From assembly GCF_001705515.1 (NCBI RefSeq), contig NZ_MDJS01000005.1:310001-374000 (forward strand): 64,000 nt of DNA, in the 5' to 3' direction. The DNA comes from Mucilaginibacter sp. PPCGB 2223 (GTDB taxonomy: Bacteria; Bacteroidota; Bacteroidia; Sphingobacteriales; Sphingobacteriaceae). The notes beneath the pieces were generated by a model that worked only from the letters and a program-made list of their open reading frames with translations, was not told where the DNA came from and searched no databases. A program made the position numbers and the translations under genes. Each line of letters opens with the position of its first letter. The first letter of the stretch is position 1. Positions 1-6,956 of the stretch are shown piece after piece.

Positions 1-423
1 ATCAAAAAAACGCAATAAATCCACTTTCAATACCATCTTGGAATTCGCGTGAATATTAGCATTTGTTAGTATTGAATAATTTGGTCTAAAGCCAGTACAG
101 ACTTTTTCAAGAGGTAACTTTTGTAGAATATTAAAATTAATCCATCGCTGCACATATTTTAATTTTTCATTGGGTACCATTATTTCACGAAACCCTCCGC
201 TTCTTTTGTGTAAATTAAAAAAAGTGTAGTTGTATGATTTCAATAAAGAATTGAGAATGTTTGAGGGAATCTTTAGCTCAATTGCAAGATGAACAGTTGA
301 AAATATTACTGGCAAATCTTTTTTATTTAATTTTTCAGCATACTTTATTGTCTCAAATATATATTCCTCGGAATGATTATTTGATTTGGCAATTTTCCTA
401 AATTCTTCAAAGTCAAAGGGCAT
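1..423 (-). CDS. Retron-type reverse transcriptase, N-terminal part (runs off left edge)
   Basis: Reading the minus strand from the ATG at 423 gives 141 residues with no stop before the window ends. A basic finger region with SGGFREIMVP is at 75-84, VQRWINFNIL at 91-100, and SILTNANIHANS at 117-128. It ends in KVDLLRFFD (133-141), which carries the first catalytic Asp (D135). NANIH fits the NAxxH motif of region X that marks retron RTs. The YxDD and VTG motifs must lie outside the window. In retrons this enzyme copies the msd part of the upstream RNA into msDNA, primed from a guanosine 2'-OH. The a2 repeat of the RNA overlaps its start codon. The DNA is AT-rich compared with the rest of the window. 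A group II intron RT is less likely because of NAxxH and the small structured RNA upstream. Confidence 0.9.
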   Translation of the reverse strand, partial: MPFDFEEFRKIAKSNNHSEEYIFETIKYAEKLNKKDLPVIFSTVHLAIELKIPSNILNSLLKSYNYTFFNLHKRSGGFREIMVPNEKLKYVQRWINFNILQKLPLEKVCTGFRPNYSILTNANIHANSKMVLKVDLLRFFD

Positions 424-432
424 AATGGATTA
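422..432 (-). repeat. Retron a2 repeat
   Basis: This is the perfect 11-bp inverted complement of 617-627. It overlaps the RT start codon (ATG at 423-421), so pairing of a1 with a2 would bury the RT translation start. Confidence 0.8.
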
Positions 433-480
433 CTTTTTGTATGCAGAGCATTTAAATACATGTCTGTTAAACTGTAGTGT

Positions 481-554
481 ATTATATAAGCTTGATTTTT
501 GTTGACTTCCTTAAAAAAATAAATCAACGGAAACAAAAATTAAGCTTATATAAT
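481..554 (-). other. Long msd hairpin of the retron RNA
   Basis: A perfect 13-bp inverted repeat (481-493 with 542-554) continues inward, after a C-A mismatch in the RNA (G-T in the DNA copy), for 9 more pairs (495-503 with 532-540). That leaves a loop of about 28 nt. A shorter alternative inner helix joins 501-505 to 524-528. Such a long stem is typical of the msd, the part turned into msDNA. Confidence 0.8.
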
Positions 555-575
555 ATTGTTAAGTAACTTTAGCAT

Positions 576-598
576 ATCTCGACCAAATTGCCCGAGAT
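576..598 (-). other. msr stem-loop of the retron RNA
   Basis: A 6-bp perfect stem (576-581 with 593-598) closes an 11-nt loop. It lies between the branch site and the msd hairpin, where retron msr stem-loops recognised by the RT are found. Whether this is the RT-specific contact is inference. Confidence 0.65.
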
Positions 599-616
599 TT
601 AATAGATTAATACAGC

Positions 617-627
617 TAATCCATTAT
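617..627 (-). repeat. Retron a1 repeat
   Basis: The 11 bases here pair perfectly with 422-432. On the minus strand the repeat is followed directly by GC, making TTAGC, the usual context of the branching guanosine (complement of base 616). a1 overlaps the stop codon of the PRTase-like gene (TAA at 626-624), so the effector mRNA and the retron RNA share sequence. Confidence 0.8.
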
Positions 628-1898
628 ACGACCCCTTTAAAACTATTAGGCACGTAAATTAAGTTATTTCGTTCAAAGTTTCTAATAGCTTTAGAACGAA
701 ATTTTTGTTTTTTTGCCTTATTTATTAATTCAGATATGAATGATGAACCGGATAATGTTAAAGTATTTTTTGAATCCAATAACCGTCTCTGTTTTCCGTA
801 TTGATAAATCGCCGTTAATTCTTTGATTGTGATGCCCAGTATTTGACAGATGATTATTTCATTATATTTTTTATTCAATAAAAACATAACTGTCACTAAC
901 GAATGATCTAACCTTGAATCATACTTATAAGTCGCACCAGAAATTAGTACATTGTAATCCGTGTATAGGCTTAAGCCTAACATTTTCATAATGCCAATAT
1001 AGAAAGCAACACTTTTTTTTATTGCTGAGGATTGCGCAATTTTATCATCTGCGATTCTCGGAAATATTGGATGCCAACTACTAGCAGAGCTCCAAAAAAT
1101 CGGCAAAGTATTGTTAGGTGGACCGTAATCAAAGGAAATAAGCGCTTCACAGTTTCCATAACCAAGAGGATAATATATATCTTGCTCACCTCTCCGCAGC
1201 ACGCGTAAGCCAGTCCCGTACTTAAGAGCGAGTGCTTTCATTTTTTTTGCTCCTTGGGAAATTAAAAAAGGTGAATTTTGTGTGCAAAAACAGTTGAATC
1301 TTTTTTCGGCAAAAATTACTAATTCAGGGATTTTATATTTTAGATATTCACTCCCTTTATTCATTATAATAGCTGCTAATAAATAAATATCATTGTTTAT
1401 TAACTCATCATTGTTTCCAATGAATTGACCAATTTTTCTATTGCGGTAACTTTTTAAGAATGAATCACCTGTTCCAATAAAATCATCTATAAACAATAAA
1501 GAAGTTTTCTTAGAGTATTTATATGATTCAAAATCCCTTGTTATATCCATTCTCCCGGATGCCTGCATATGAGAATAACTTCTAAGTTTGCTAATCAAAT
1601 ATGCTATAATATCATTGCTTTTAGGGTAGCTGGTAAATGGGATGAGTAAGATCAAATGCTCTCTGGGAATATTTGAATTAGCATTTGATATTTGTTCTTC
1701 TAAACGGGATTGAAGTTCATTTAATGGAATATATTCAAAGAACATTAAAAAGTCTATTGCTAACTCTATTTCTGCTGTCTCAAAATTTTCCAACCACTTT
1801 ATTACGTTTCCGATGTAGCTTGAATATTTAATTTTAGGAAGGATATATTCGATTTTGCGAATATTTTCTGGGGTAAATTTAAACGCGTGTCTCTTCAT
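624..1898 (-). CDS. Retron-associated PRTase-like effector protein (424 aa)
   Basis: The middle of the protein carries a phosphoribosyltransferase-type core: a hydrophobic strand at 81-90 (HLILLIPFTS) and the PRPP-loop-like motif LLFIDDFIGTGDSF at 134-147, with paired Asp 138-139. A second conserved-looking block, PPNNTLPIFW, is at 260-269. The C-terminal part (about 335-400) reads like a winged helix and the protein ends in a basic stretch. There is no signal peptide or membrane segment. It lies just upstream of the retron RNA and RT and its stop overlaps a1, so it is very probably the system's effector. From memory, PRTase plus winged-helix partners define one published retron class (type III); that assignment is not checked. 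The toxic activity is unknown. The gene is AT-rich compared with the housekeeping genes. Confidence 0.8.
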   Translation of the reverse strand: MKRHAFKFTPENIRKIEYILPKIKYSSYIGNVIKWLENFETAEIELAIDFLMFFEYIPLNELQSRLEEQISNANSNIPREHLILLIPFTSYPKSNDIIAYLISKLRSYSHMQASGRMDITRDFESYKYSKKTSLLFIDDFIGTGDSFLKSYRNRKIGQFIGNNDELINNDIYLLAAIIMNKGSEYLKYKIPELVIFAEKRFNCFCTQNSPFLISQGAKKMKALALKYGTGLRVLRRGEQDIYYPLGYGNCEALISFDYGPPNNTLPIFWSSASSWHPIFPRIADDKIAQSSAIKKSVAFYIGIMKMLGLSLYTDYNVLISGATYKYDSRLDHSLVTVMFLLNKKYNEIIICQILGITIKELTAIYQYGKQRRLLDSKNTLTLSGSSFISELINKAKKQKFRSKAIRNFERNNLIYVPNSFKGVV

Positions 1899-1917
1899 TA
1901 AGAATATGGGGTATAAT

Positions 1918-1925
1918 CAAAGTTA
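1918..1925 (-). promoter_or_regulatory. Possible -7 element for the retron operon
   Basis: On the minus strand this reads TAACTTTG, a match to the Bacteroidota -7 consensus TAnnTTTG, 19 bases before the effector ATG. No TTTG-type -33 element is found at the usual distance, so the call rests on the -7 match and position. Confidence 0.35.
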
Positions 1926-2280
1926 TTATTTATTCATTTAATATTTATACTCGAAGACTGTTTATCCTTGTAGTATCGCTCCACGGGGAATCAATTATTA
2001 ATGAGCAGAGCGGCTCAGTAAGTCAAGGATTGCTTCGTTCCTCGCAATGACGCGGGATGACGCGTTTGTAATAACTAAAACTTGGTTTTCTGCAAAAATT
2101 TCACTATTTTTATATCTAAACATTACTACTGTAATTTTAATATTAAGTAGTTAGTATATCGTATTTAGACAGCGCGCTGACTATTTCCTGACCCGTGTTG
2201 TAGCCGTTTCTCTTTTTCGCCGTGCTTCGGCGGACGGGCGGCTGATCCTTTTCTTTAAACCTTTTAAACCCCATACCCAA
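1926..2280. other. Intergenic stretch between retron and terminase-like gene
   Basis: I see no plausible gene here. It holds the AT-rich upstream region of the retron operon, a REP-like repeat (2027-2063) and, just before 2281, a GC-rich inverted segment (about 2219-2242) that may fold in the leader of the next gene. The composition changes near 2160-2240 from AT-rich to GC-rich, so this may be an island border. Confidence 0.5.
2027..2063. repeat. REP-like palindromic repeat
   Basis: GGATTGCTTCGTTCCTCGCA followed by ATGACG has short complementary ends (ATTGC/GCAAT), and GATGACGCG is repeated right after. From general knowledge this attgc-cgaggaacga-type sequence recurs between genes in many Bacteroidota genomes. 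Only this copy was noticed in the window. Confidence 0.55.
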
Positions 2281-3264
2281 ATGGAAAACACCACCACCGG
2301 GCTGCTTACGCCCAAGCAACAGAAATTTTGTGACGAGTATTTAATTGACATGAACGCTACCCGGGCCGCGCTGCGGGCGGGGTACAGCAGCAGTACGGCG
2401 CTGAGCGGCGCGCTGATGCGGATACCTAAAATTGCTTATTATTTACAGGAGCGCACCAACGCCGCGGCACGGCAAGCGCAGGTGACGCATCAAATGATAC
2501 TGACCGAGCTGAGCAAGATCGCCTTTGGCAATATGCGCAATTACTACCGCAGCGACGGCACTTTAAAGGGCGTGCACGAACTGGCCGACGATGAGGGCGC
2601 GGCTTTATGGAGCATGCGCATAACCGAAACGGCCGAAGGTAAAACAACTTTTATACGCCTGAACAGCAAGCTTGGCGCTTTGGAAAAAATGGCGAAGCAC
2701 CTGAGGTTTTATACCGAACCGGAAGAGGCGCCGAAAAACGTTGTTTACGTAGATACGGCAAGGCTGACGGAGGAGGATAAGTTTGAGGACGATAGTTTTG
2801 ATGAGCCGGAGGAAGATGATGATTACAAGGATGAATATGACGAATTTGAAGATGAAAAGGAACGGGAGCGCATTTGGCGGATGGAAAGCGAACGCAACAG
2901 CTTAGTGTATTTTTACCCGAAACTTGAAAAGATATTGCCACCGGCTAAATTTATGACGGACGAGATGATCGTACATTGCCTTAAACAACTAACCGCCAAA
3001 AGGGCAGACGAACCGGGCTGGATAACCCAAAGAAGGAGCGGCACGGACGAGCATCAGCCGGTGTTCGACCCGGACGCGCCCAGGCTGTTTGAACGGGATG
3101 AAGAGGAAGCGGGAAGCGAAAGTACGGAAGATGCGGCGGCGGGGGTTAGCCAGGCGGGTGCGCCCGGGCAGCTTGGTGGGACGATTGACTTTGGATCGGC
3201 TAAAAAGGGAACCTGCCGGGTGCCGCTCATGATGGGGAACAGCAGGGAGTACCGTAGCTGGTAG
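2281..3264 (+). CDS. Terminase small subunit-like DNA-binding protein, orphan (327 aa)
   Basis: Residues 8-45 (LTPKQQKFCDEYLIDMNATR, then AALRAGYSSSTA) are a typical Terminase_2 helix-turn-helix start; the similarity continues to about 140. Phage small subunits recognise DNA for packaging and are usually 150-200 residues. This one has an added tail with a strongly acidic block (166-193, mostly D and E) and a Gly/Ala-rich end. No large terminase, portal or capsid gene is nearby, so it is not part of an intact prophage here. It could be a phage relic kept for DNA binding or regulation, or an accessory gene of the neighbouring island. Function unknown. Confidence 0.7.
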   Translation: MENTTTGLLTPKQQKFCDEYLIDMNATRAALRAGYSSSTALSGALMRIPKIAYYLQERTNAAARQAQVTHQMILTELSKIAFGNMRNYYRSDGTLKGVHELADDEGAALWSMRITETAEGKTTFIRLNSKLGALEKMAKHLRFYTEPEEAPKNVVYVDTARLTEEDKFEDDSFDEPEEDDDYKDEYDEFEDEKERERIWRMESERNSLVYFYPKLEKILPPAKFMTDEMIVHCLKQLTAKRADEPGWITQRRSGTDEHQPVFDPDAPRLFERDEEEAGSESTEDAAAGVSQAGAPGQLGGTIDFGSAKKGTCRVPLMMGNSREYRSW

Positions 3265-3657
3265 CAAGGATTGAATAGGCACAAGTAAAAAGGAATGGAA
3301 ACAAGAATGAAAATACCGAAGAATACCGATGTTTTACGGAACCGCGTTAGGGATGGGAGTGGATACCGGCCGGGTGCTGGCTTGGGAATAGGCCGCGGCT
3401 AATGCCTGAAGGCGTATGAACGGACAGCCCGGGCCGCAGGCAACGCCCTTATTGAGCTTGAAGCATAAAGCTTCTGCAATGCCAGGCACAAGTTAGCCCA
3501 TCACATCACCAGCCCTTAAACCTGCGCCGGTAAAAAGGAAAATCAAAAAACCCGAATGACCACATCCGGATTCCGAAATCCCCCCCCACATTATCTTTAT
3601 GTTAAATGCTTAACAAATACGTGCTTATCGGCTGCATAAACGTATATTTACGTTGAA
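3265..3657. other. Intergenic stretch after the terminase-like gene
   Basis: It contains the family A repeat (3345-3448), a small inverted repeat with AAGCTT on both sides (about 3457-3472), and an AT-rich segment just before the kinase gene. A 31-codon ORF starting at 3307 runs into the repeat and has no support. No other gene was seen. Confidence 0.5.
3345..3448 (+). repeat. Dispersed repeat, family A, copy 1
   Basis: This stretch shares an ordered series of blocks with the reverse complement of 46912-46994: CGTTAG, GGATACCGGCC, GGCTAATGCCT, GTATGA-CGGA, a GGCCGCAGG/GGCCCGCAGG-type block, and AACGCCC. Spacing differs between copies (104 versus 83 bases). A third partial copy of the last blocks is at 58676-58699. 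It lies downstream of the terminase-like gene. Confidence 0.7.
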
Positions 3658-4716
3658 ATGAAACTTCGTGTACTTGTTTTTATCAATGCGCTTGCCGTAT
3701 CCATCACCATATCGGCGGTAAACTATTATTTCAGGCATAGCTGGTACGATGTGGCCATCACCTTTTCGGTAAGCATGGCATCGAGCTTTGTGTTTATTTA
3801 TTATATGATAGAGCGGTACATTGTGGCCAAGATCAAGATCATTTACAAGCTTATCCATAACCTGAAGCTGGGTAAGGACCTGAAGGACGCCATTGGCGAC
3901 CACGTAAGCTCCGACCCGATAAACGATGTGGAGGCCGAGGTGAAAGAGTGGGCGCGCGAAAAAAAGACCGAAATTGAGGAGCTGAAAAAGCAGGAGCAGT
4001 TCCGCCGCGATTTTTTATCGAACGTTTCGCACGAGTTTAAAACACCTTTGTTTGCCATACAGGGATACATTGAAGCCTTGCAGGACGATATGGACGACCC
4101 CGAAATGGCAAAGCAGTTTTTGGATAAGGCTGCAAAAAATGTCGACAGGCTGAGCTACCTGGTGAAAGACCTGGACGAGATATCCAAACTGGAGTCGGGC
4201 GAGATACCGATCAATTACTCCAAGTTCAGGATCAATGAGCTGATCAAGGAAGTGATAGAATCGCTGGAGCTAAAGGCTAAGCAATACAAAATAAAGCTCG
4301 AGTTTAAGGATAAATACGACGAACACATTATGGTAAATGCCGACCGTGAAAAGATACGCCAGGTATTGGTAAACCTGATTGACAACTCGTTTAAATATGG
4401 TAAAGAAGGTGGCTGCACATCGATAAGGCTGTATGATCTGCACGAACAGGTTTTGGTTGAAGTTACCGATGACGGCATAGGGATTGAAGAAAAATACCTG
4501 CCCCGTTTGTTCGAGCGCTTTTTCCGCACGGATAGCAGCCGCTCGCGGCAGATAGGCGGTTCGGGCCTGGGTTTAGCGATTGTGAAACACATCATCGAGT
4601 CGCACCAGCAAACCATCAACGTGCGCAGCACCGAGGGTATAGGCTCGACATTTGGTTTTACGCTGCAAAAAGTTCGTCAGTCGCCGTTTCCGGCGTTACC
4701 GGTATTAAAAAATTAA
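3658..4716 (+). CDS. Membrane sensor histidine kinase, PhoR-like (352 aa)
   Basis: Two N-terminal membrane segments (about 5-22 and 32-50) with almost no extracytoplasmic loop are followed by a short linker. Then come a HisKA domain with the phospho-acceptor in SNVSHEFKTP (His125) and a HATPase_c domain with an N box (VLVNLIDNSFKYG) and G boxes (DDGIGI, GSGLGLAIVKHI). It should autophosphorylate and pass phosphate to a response regulator, but no regulator gene is adjacent. The next gene is a DUF47/PhoU-like protein, which suggests a link to phosphate homeostasis (inference). The start at 3658 gives a hydrophobic N-terminus as expected. Confidence 0.85.
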   Translation: MKLRVLVFINALAVSITISAVNYYFRHSWYDVAITFSVSMASSFVFIYYMIERYIVAKIKIIYKLIHNLKLGKDLKDAIGDHVSSDPINDVEAEVKEWAREKKTEIEELKKQEQFRRDFLSNVSHEFKTPLFAIQGYIEALQDDMDDPEMAKQFLDKAAKNVDRLSYLVKDLDEISKLESGEIPINYSKFRINELIKEVIESLELKAKQYKIKLEFKDKYDEHIMVNADREKIRQVLVNLIDNSFKYGKEGGCTSIRLYDLHEQVLVEVTDDGIGIEEKYLPRLFERFFRTDSSRSRQIGGSGLGLAIVKHIIESHQQTINVRSTEGIGSTFGFTLQKVRQSPFPALPVLKN

Positions 4717-4719
4717 CAA

Positions 4720-4746
4720 TTGTTTAATAATGCTCAAGTAAATTTG
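4720..4746 (+). promoter_or_regulatory. Possible promoter for the DUF47 gene
   Basis: TAAATTTG at 4739-4746 fits the Bacteroidota -7 consensus TAnnTTTG, with TTG at 4720-4722 sixteen bases upstream. It lies in the short gap after the kinase stop, about 20 bases before the chosen ATG at 4768. The -33 part is weak. Confidence 0.35.
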
Positions 4747-4767
4747 TATAAATCAAACAATCCCGCC

Positions 4768-5418
4768 ATGTCATTAAACAGCATTTTCCAGTATTTTGTC
4801 CCGAAGGATAAAAAAGTGTTTTTTCCTTTGTTTGAACAGGCCGCCGGCAACGTGGTTGCCATGTCGAAACTATTGGTTGAGGCTGTAGCTATTGACGGGG
4901 CGGCCGAGCGCGTTGGCTTGTTTAACCAGATAGATAAGCTGGAGAACCTGGGCGATGAGATTACCCACCAGATATACCTCGAACTAAGCAAAAACTTCAT
5001 CACCCCGTTCGACAGGGAAGACATCGCCTCGCTGACGGGCGCTATCGATAACGTAGCCGATTATATACAGGGCTCGGTAAACCGGATGAACCTGTACAAT
5101 ATGGAGGAGATGACGCCGGCGATTAAAAAACTATCCGAACTGATATTGAGCGGGGCTATTGAAATGGAAAAAGCCATCAAGGAGCTGAAGGATATGAACA
5201 ACGTACGCAGCATTGCCGATTCGTGCATCCGTATCAACAGTATCGAAAACCAGGCCGATGACGTTTTTGACCGTGCCGTGGCCGATCTGTTTCTGTATGA
5301 GAAGGACGCCGTTAAACTCATCAAATACAAGGAGATATTGGCAGGCCTCGAAACCGCCACCGATATGTGCGAAGATGTGGCCAACGTAATGGAAACCATT
5401 TTGGTGAAGAACGCGTAA
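4768..5418 (+). CDS. DUF47 (PhoU-like) family protein (216 aa)
   Basis: From MSLNSIFQYFVPKDKKVFFP the protein matches the DUF47 family, all-helical relatives of PhoU that usually accompany low-affinity phosphate (PiT) transporters. The helical repeats carry acidic motifs such as DNVADYIQG and ENQADDVFDRAV that bind metal in PhoU-like folds. I chose the ATG at 4768 because the family starts there; an upstream TTG at 4720 would add 16 unlikely residues and overlap the promoter. The PiT gene that often follows is absent; the next gene is unrelated. Confidence 0.85.
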   Translation: MSLNSIFQYFVPKDKKVFFPLFEQAAGNVVAMSKLLVEAVAIDGAAERVGLFNQIDKLENLGDEITHQIYLELSKNFITPFDREDIASLTGAIDNVADYIQGSVNRMNLYNMEEMTPAIKKLSELILSGAIEMEKAIKELKDMNNVRSIADSCIRINSIENQADDVFDRAVADLFLYEKDAVKLIKYKEILAGLETATDMCEDVANVMETILVKNA

Positions 5419-5532
5419 CAATACACCGCCGGGCCGGTATTCCGGCCTGACGTTTAGGTATGATCGCGTTTATTTATTAGTTTCGTACAGACTAAATATT
5501 TATCATTGCCGTTTTAGAGCAAATAGCACATT

Positions 5533-6273
5533 ATGACCAAAGCATTCCGTATACCTGTATTCGCCTTACTTTTATTATCATCAGCTGCTTCGGCACAAAT
5601 AAAGCTGCCTGCGTCGATCAAGTCGCTAACCGGCGGGTCGTCAGGCTCGGGTACGCCGACAACCCTGGAGATCGGTACCGCGCTTAAAGATGCGCTGACG
5701 CAGGGTACTACCAAAAGCTCGGATAAACTATCGGCCGTCGACGGGTTTTTTGGTGATGCCGCCGTGAAGATATTGTTCCCACCCGAGGCGCAAAAGGTTG
5801 AGAGCCGCTTGAGGCAATTAGGCCAGGGGGCGCTTTGCGATAAGATCATCCTGTCGCTAAACCGTGCCGCCGAGGATGCTGCCGGGCAGGCCAAGCCGAT
5901 ATTTATCGACGCGATCAAGCAAATGACTTTGGATGATGTGCAAAAGATATTACTGGGGAGCAACGATTCGGCAACGCAGTATTTCAGGCGCACTACTACA
6001 ACGGCCCTTGTTGCCGCCTTTAAACCTGTTATTGAAAAAAGCCTGGGTAAAACCGGCGCTACCCAATATTACAGCCAGGGTGCAACCATCTACAACAAAA
6101 TACCATTTGTAAGCAAGGTTAACCCGGATATTGTGGATTATGCCTGCCAGAAAACGGTCGACGGCCTGTTCATCAAAATAGCGGCCGAAGAGCTGAATAT
6201 CCGCACCAACATCGGCGCCCGCCCGAACCCGGTAATGCAAAAAGTATTCGGCTTTGCGGCAACGAAGATGTGA
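5533..6273 (+). CDS. DUF4197 domain-containing exported protein (246 aa)
   Basis: A signal peptide (about 1-21, ending ASAQ) is followed by a low-complexity Gly/Ser/Thr linker and a helical DUF4197 domain with KLSAVDGFFGDAAVKILFP and the later MTLDDVQKILLG-DSATQYFR blocks. The family is of unknown function, probably periplasmic and soluble. It stands alone with about 115 bases before it and a repeat-rich gap after it. Confidence 0.8.
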   Translation: MTKAFRIPVFALLLLSSAASAQIKLPASIKSLTGGSSGSGTPTTLEIGTALKDALTQGTTKSSDKLSAVDGFFGDAAVKILFPPEAQKVESRLRQLGQGALCDKIILSLNRAAEDAAGQAKPIFIDAIKQMTLDDVQKILLGSNDSATQYFRRTTTTALVAAFKPVIEKSLGKTGATQYYSQGATIYNKIPFVSKVNPDIVDYACQKTVDGLFIKIAAEELNIRTNIGARPNPVMQKVFGFAATKM

Positions 6274-6287
6274 TTGTGTTTACTACC

Positions 6288-6431
6288 GTGTCATTTCGAT
6301 AGGGCAAGGGTAGGAATGTGTGCAGGTGCGAGAGAGAAATCTTCTGCTATTAGTAAAATTTCGCGCATATCGCTGTAGGTTTCCCCTCATCCCATTCCCT
6401 GATCCCTAACTATATTCGTCGAAATGTCAGG
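6288..6431. repeat. REP-like intergenic repeat pair
   Basis: GTCATTTCGA at the left and TCGAAATGTCA at the right form near-inverted ends; GAGAAATCTTCTGC lies inside. Sequences of this kind (TCATTTCGA ... GAGAAATCTTC) are familiar intergenic repeats in Bacteroidota. They sit between convergent genes. The limits are approximate. Confidence 0.4.
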
Positions 6432-6452
6432 GGGTAATTAGAGGGAACTATC

Positions 6453-6953
6453 TTAGCTGAACAAAATCAGCAACTGCCCTTTCTCAACTTTATCAGCAGG
6501 TTTTATTTTAATGCTTTTGATGATAGCGTCGGCAGGGGCTTTGATGATGTTTTCCATTTTCATGGCTTCGAGCACGAACAGGTTATCGCCTTTTTTCACC
6601 TCAGCGCCTTCGGCAACTAAAACTTTCAATACCAGGCCCGGCATCGGAGCTTTGATATCGGCCACCTTATTGCTGTTGAGGTTGCTCATGCCGAGCTGCT
6701 CGAGCAGGGCGTCGAACTGGTCCTTGGCTTTTACCTGGTAAGTATTGCCGTTTACTTTGATCTCGGCTGTCTTGACCGCGCGATCCAGGCTAACCACCTC
6801 AACCCTGTACGATTGGTTTTTGCTGATGATATGGTACATACCGGCGCCAAGCTTGCTGATATCGGCTTTTACCTCATTATTGTTGATGCTGAGCACGTCT
6901 TTTTTCAGGGTGGTTTCGAAGCTGAAACTATCGTTTACTTTGATGCTGTACAT
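6453..6953 (-). CDS. Biotin/lipoyl carrier protein, acyl-CoA carboxylase type (166 aa)
   Basis: The C-terminal 70 residues are a biotinyl domain: IKAPMPGLVLKVLVAEGAEV, then LEAMKMEN with the biotin-accepting Lys132. The N-terminal half resembles the linker domain found in acetyl/propionyl-CoA carboxylase carrier subunits. It would carry CO2 from biotin carboxylase to carboxyltransferase. The partner subunits are not adjacent, so they must be encoded elsewhere. It is the last gene of a minus-strand run, 3 bases after the DUF4159 gene, so the two are probably co-transcribed. Confidence 0.85.
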   Translation of the reverse strand: MYSIKVNDSFSFETTLKKDVLSINNNEVKADISKLGAGMYHIISKNQSYRVEVVSLDRAVKTAEIKVNGNTYQVKAKDQFDALLEQLGMSNLNSNKVADIKAPMPGLVLKVLVAEGAEVKKGDNLFVLEAMKMENIIKAPADAIIKSIKIKPADKVEKGQLLILFS

Positions 6954-6956
6954 GGT

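Larger units (their letters stand above)
422..627 (-). ncRNA. Retron msr-msd non-coding RNA
   Basis: The region between the PRTase-like gene and the RT gene has every part of a retron RNA in the expected order on the minus strand. These are a1 (627-617), then TTAGC with the likely branching G at 616, an msr stem-loop (598-576), a long msd hairpin (554-481), and a2 (432-422) next to the RT start. a1 and a2 are a perfect 11-bp inverted repeat. The exact RNA ends and msDNA ends cannot be read from sequence; the limits given are those of the a1/a2 repeat. Established knowledge: the RT folds onto such an RNA, uses the G after a1 as primer and copies the msd. Confidence 0.85.

Noticed and set aside
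345..536. 63-codon minus-strand frame overlapping the RT start and the retron RNA
   Set aside because: It runs in a different frame across a2 and the msd hairpin and shows no family; the RT frame and RNA structure explain this DNA better.
2281..3264. Prophage at the left end
   Set aside because: Only a small-subunit-like gene is present; no large terminase, portal, capsid, tail or integrase gene is in the window.
3307..3402. 31-codon ORF after the terminase-like gene
   Set aside because: It runs into the family A repeat, has no promoter or family, and is probably chance.
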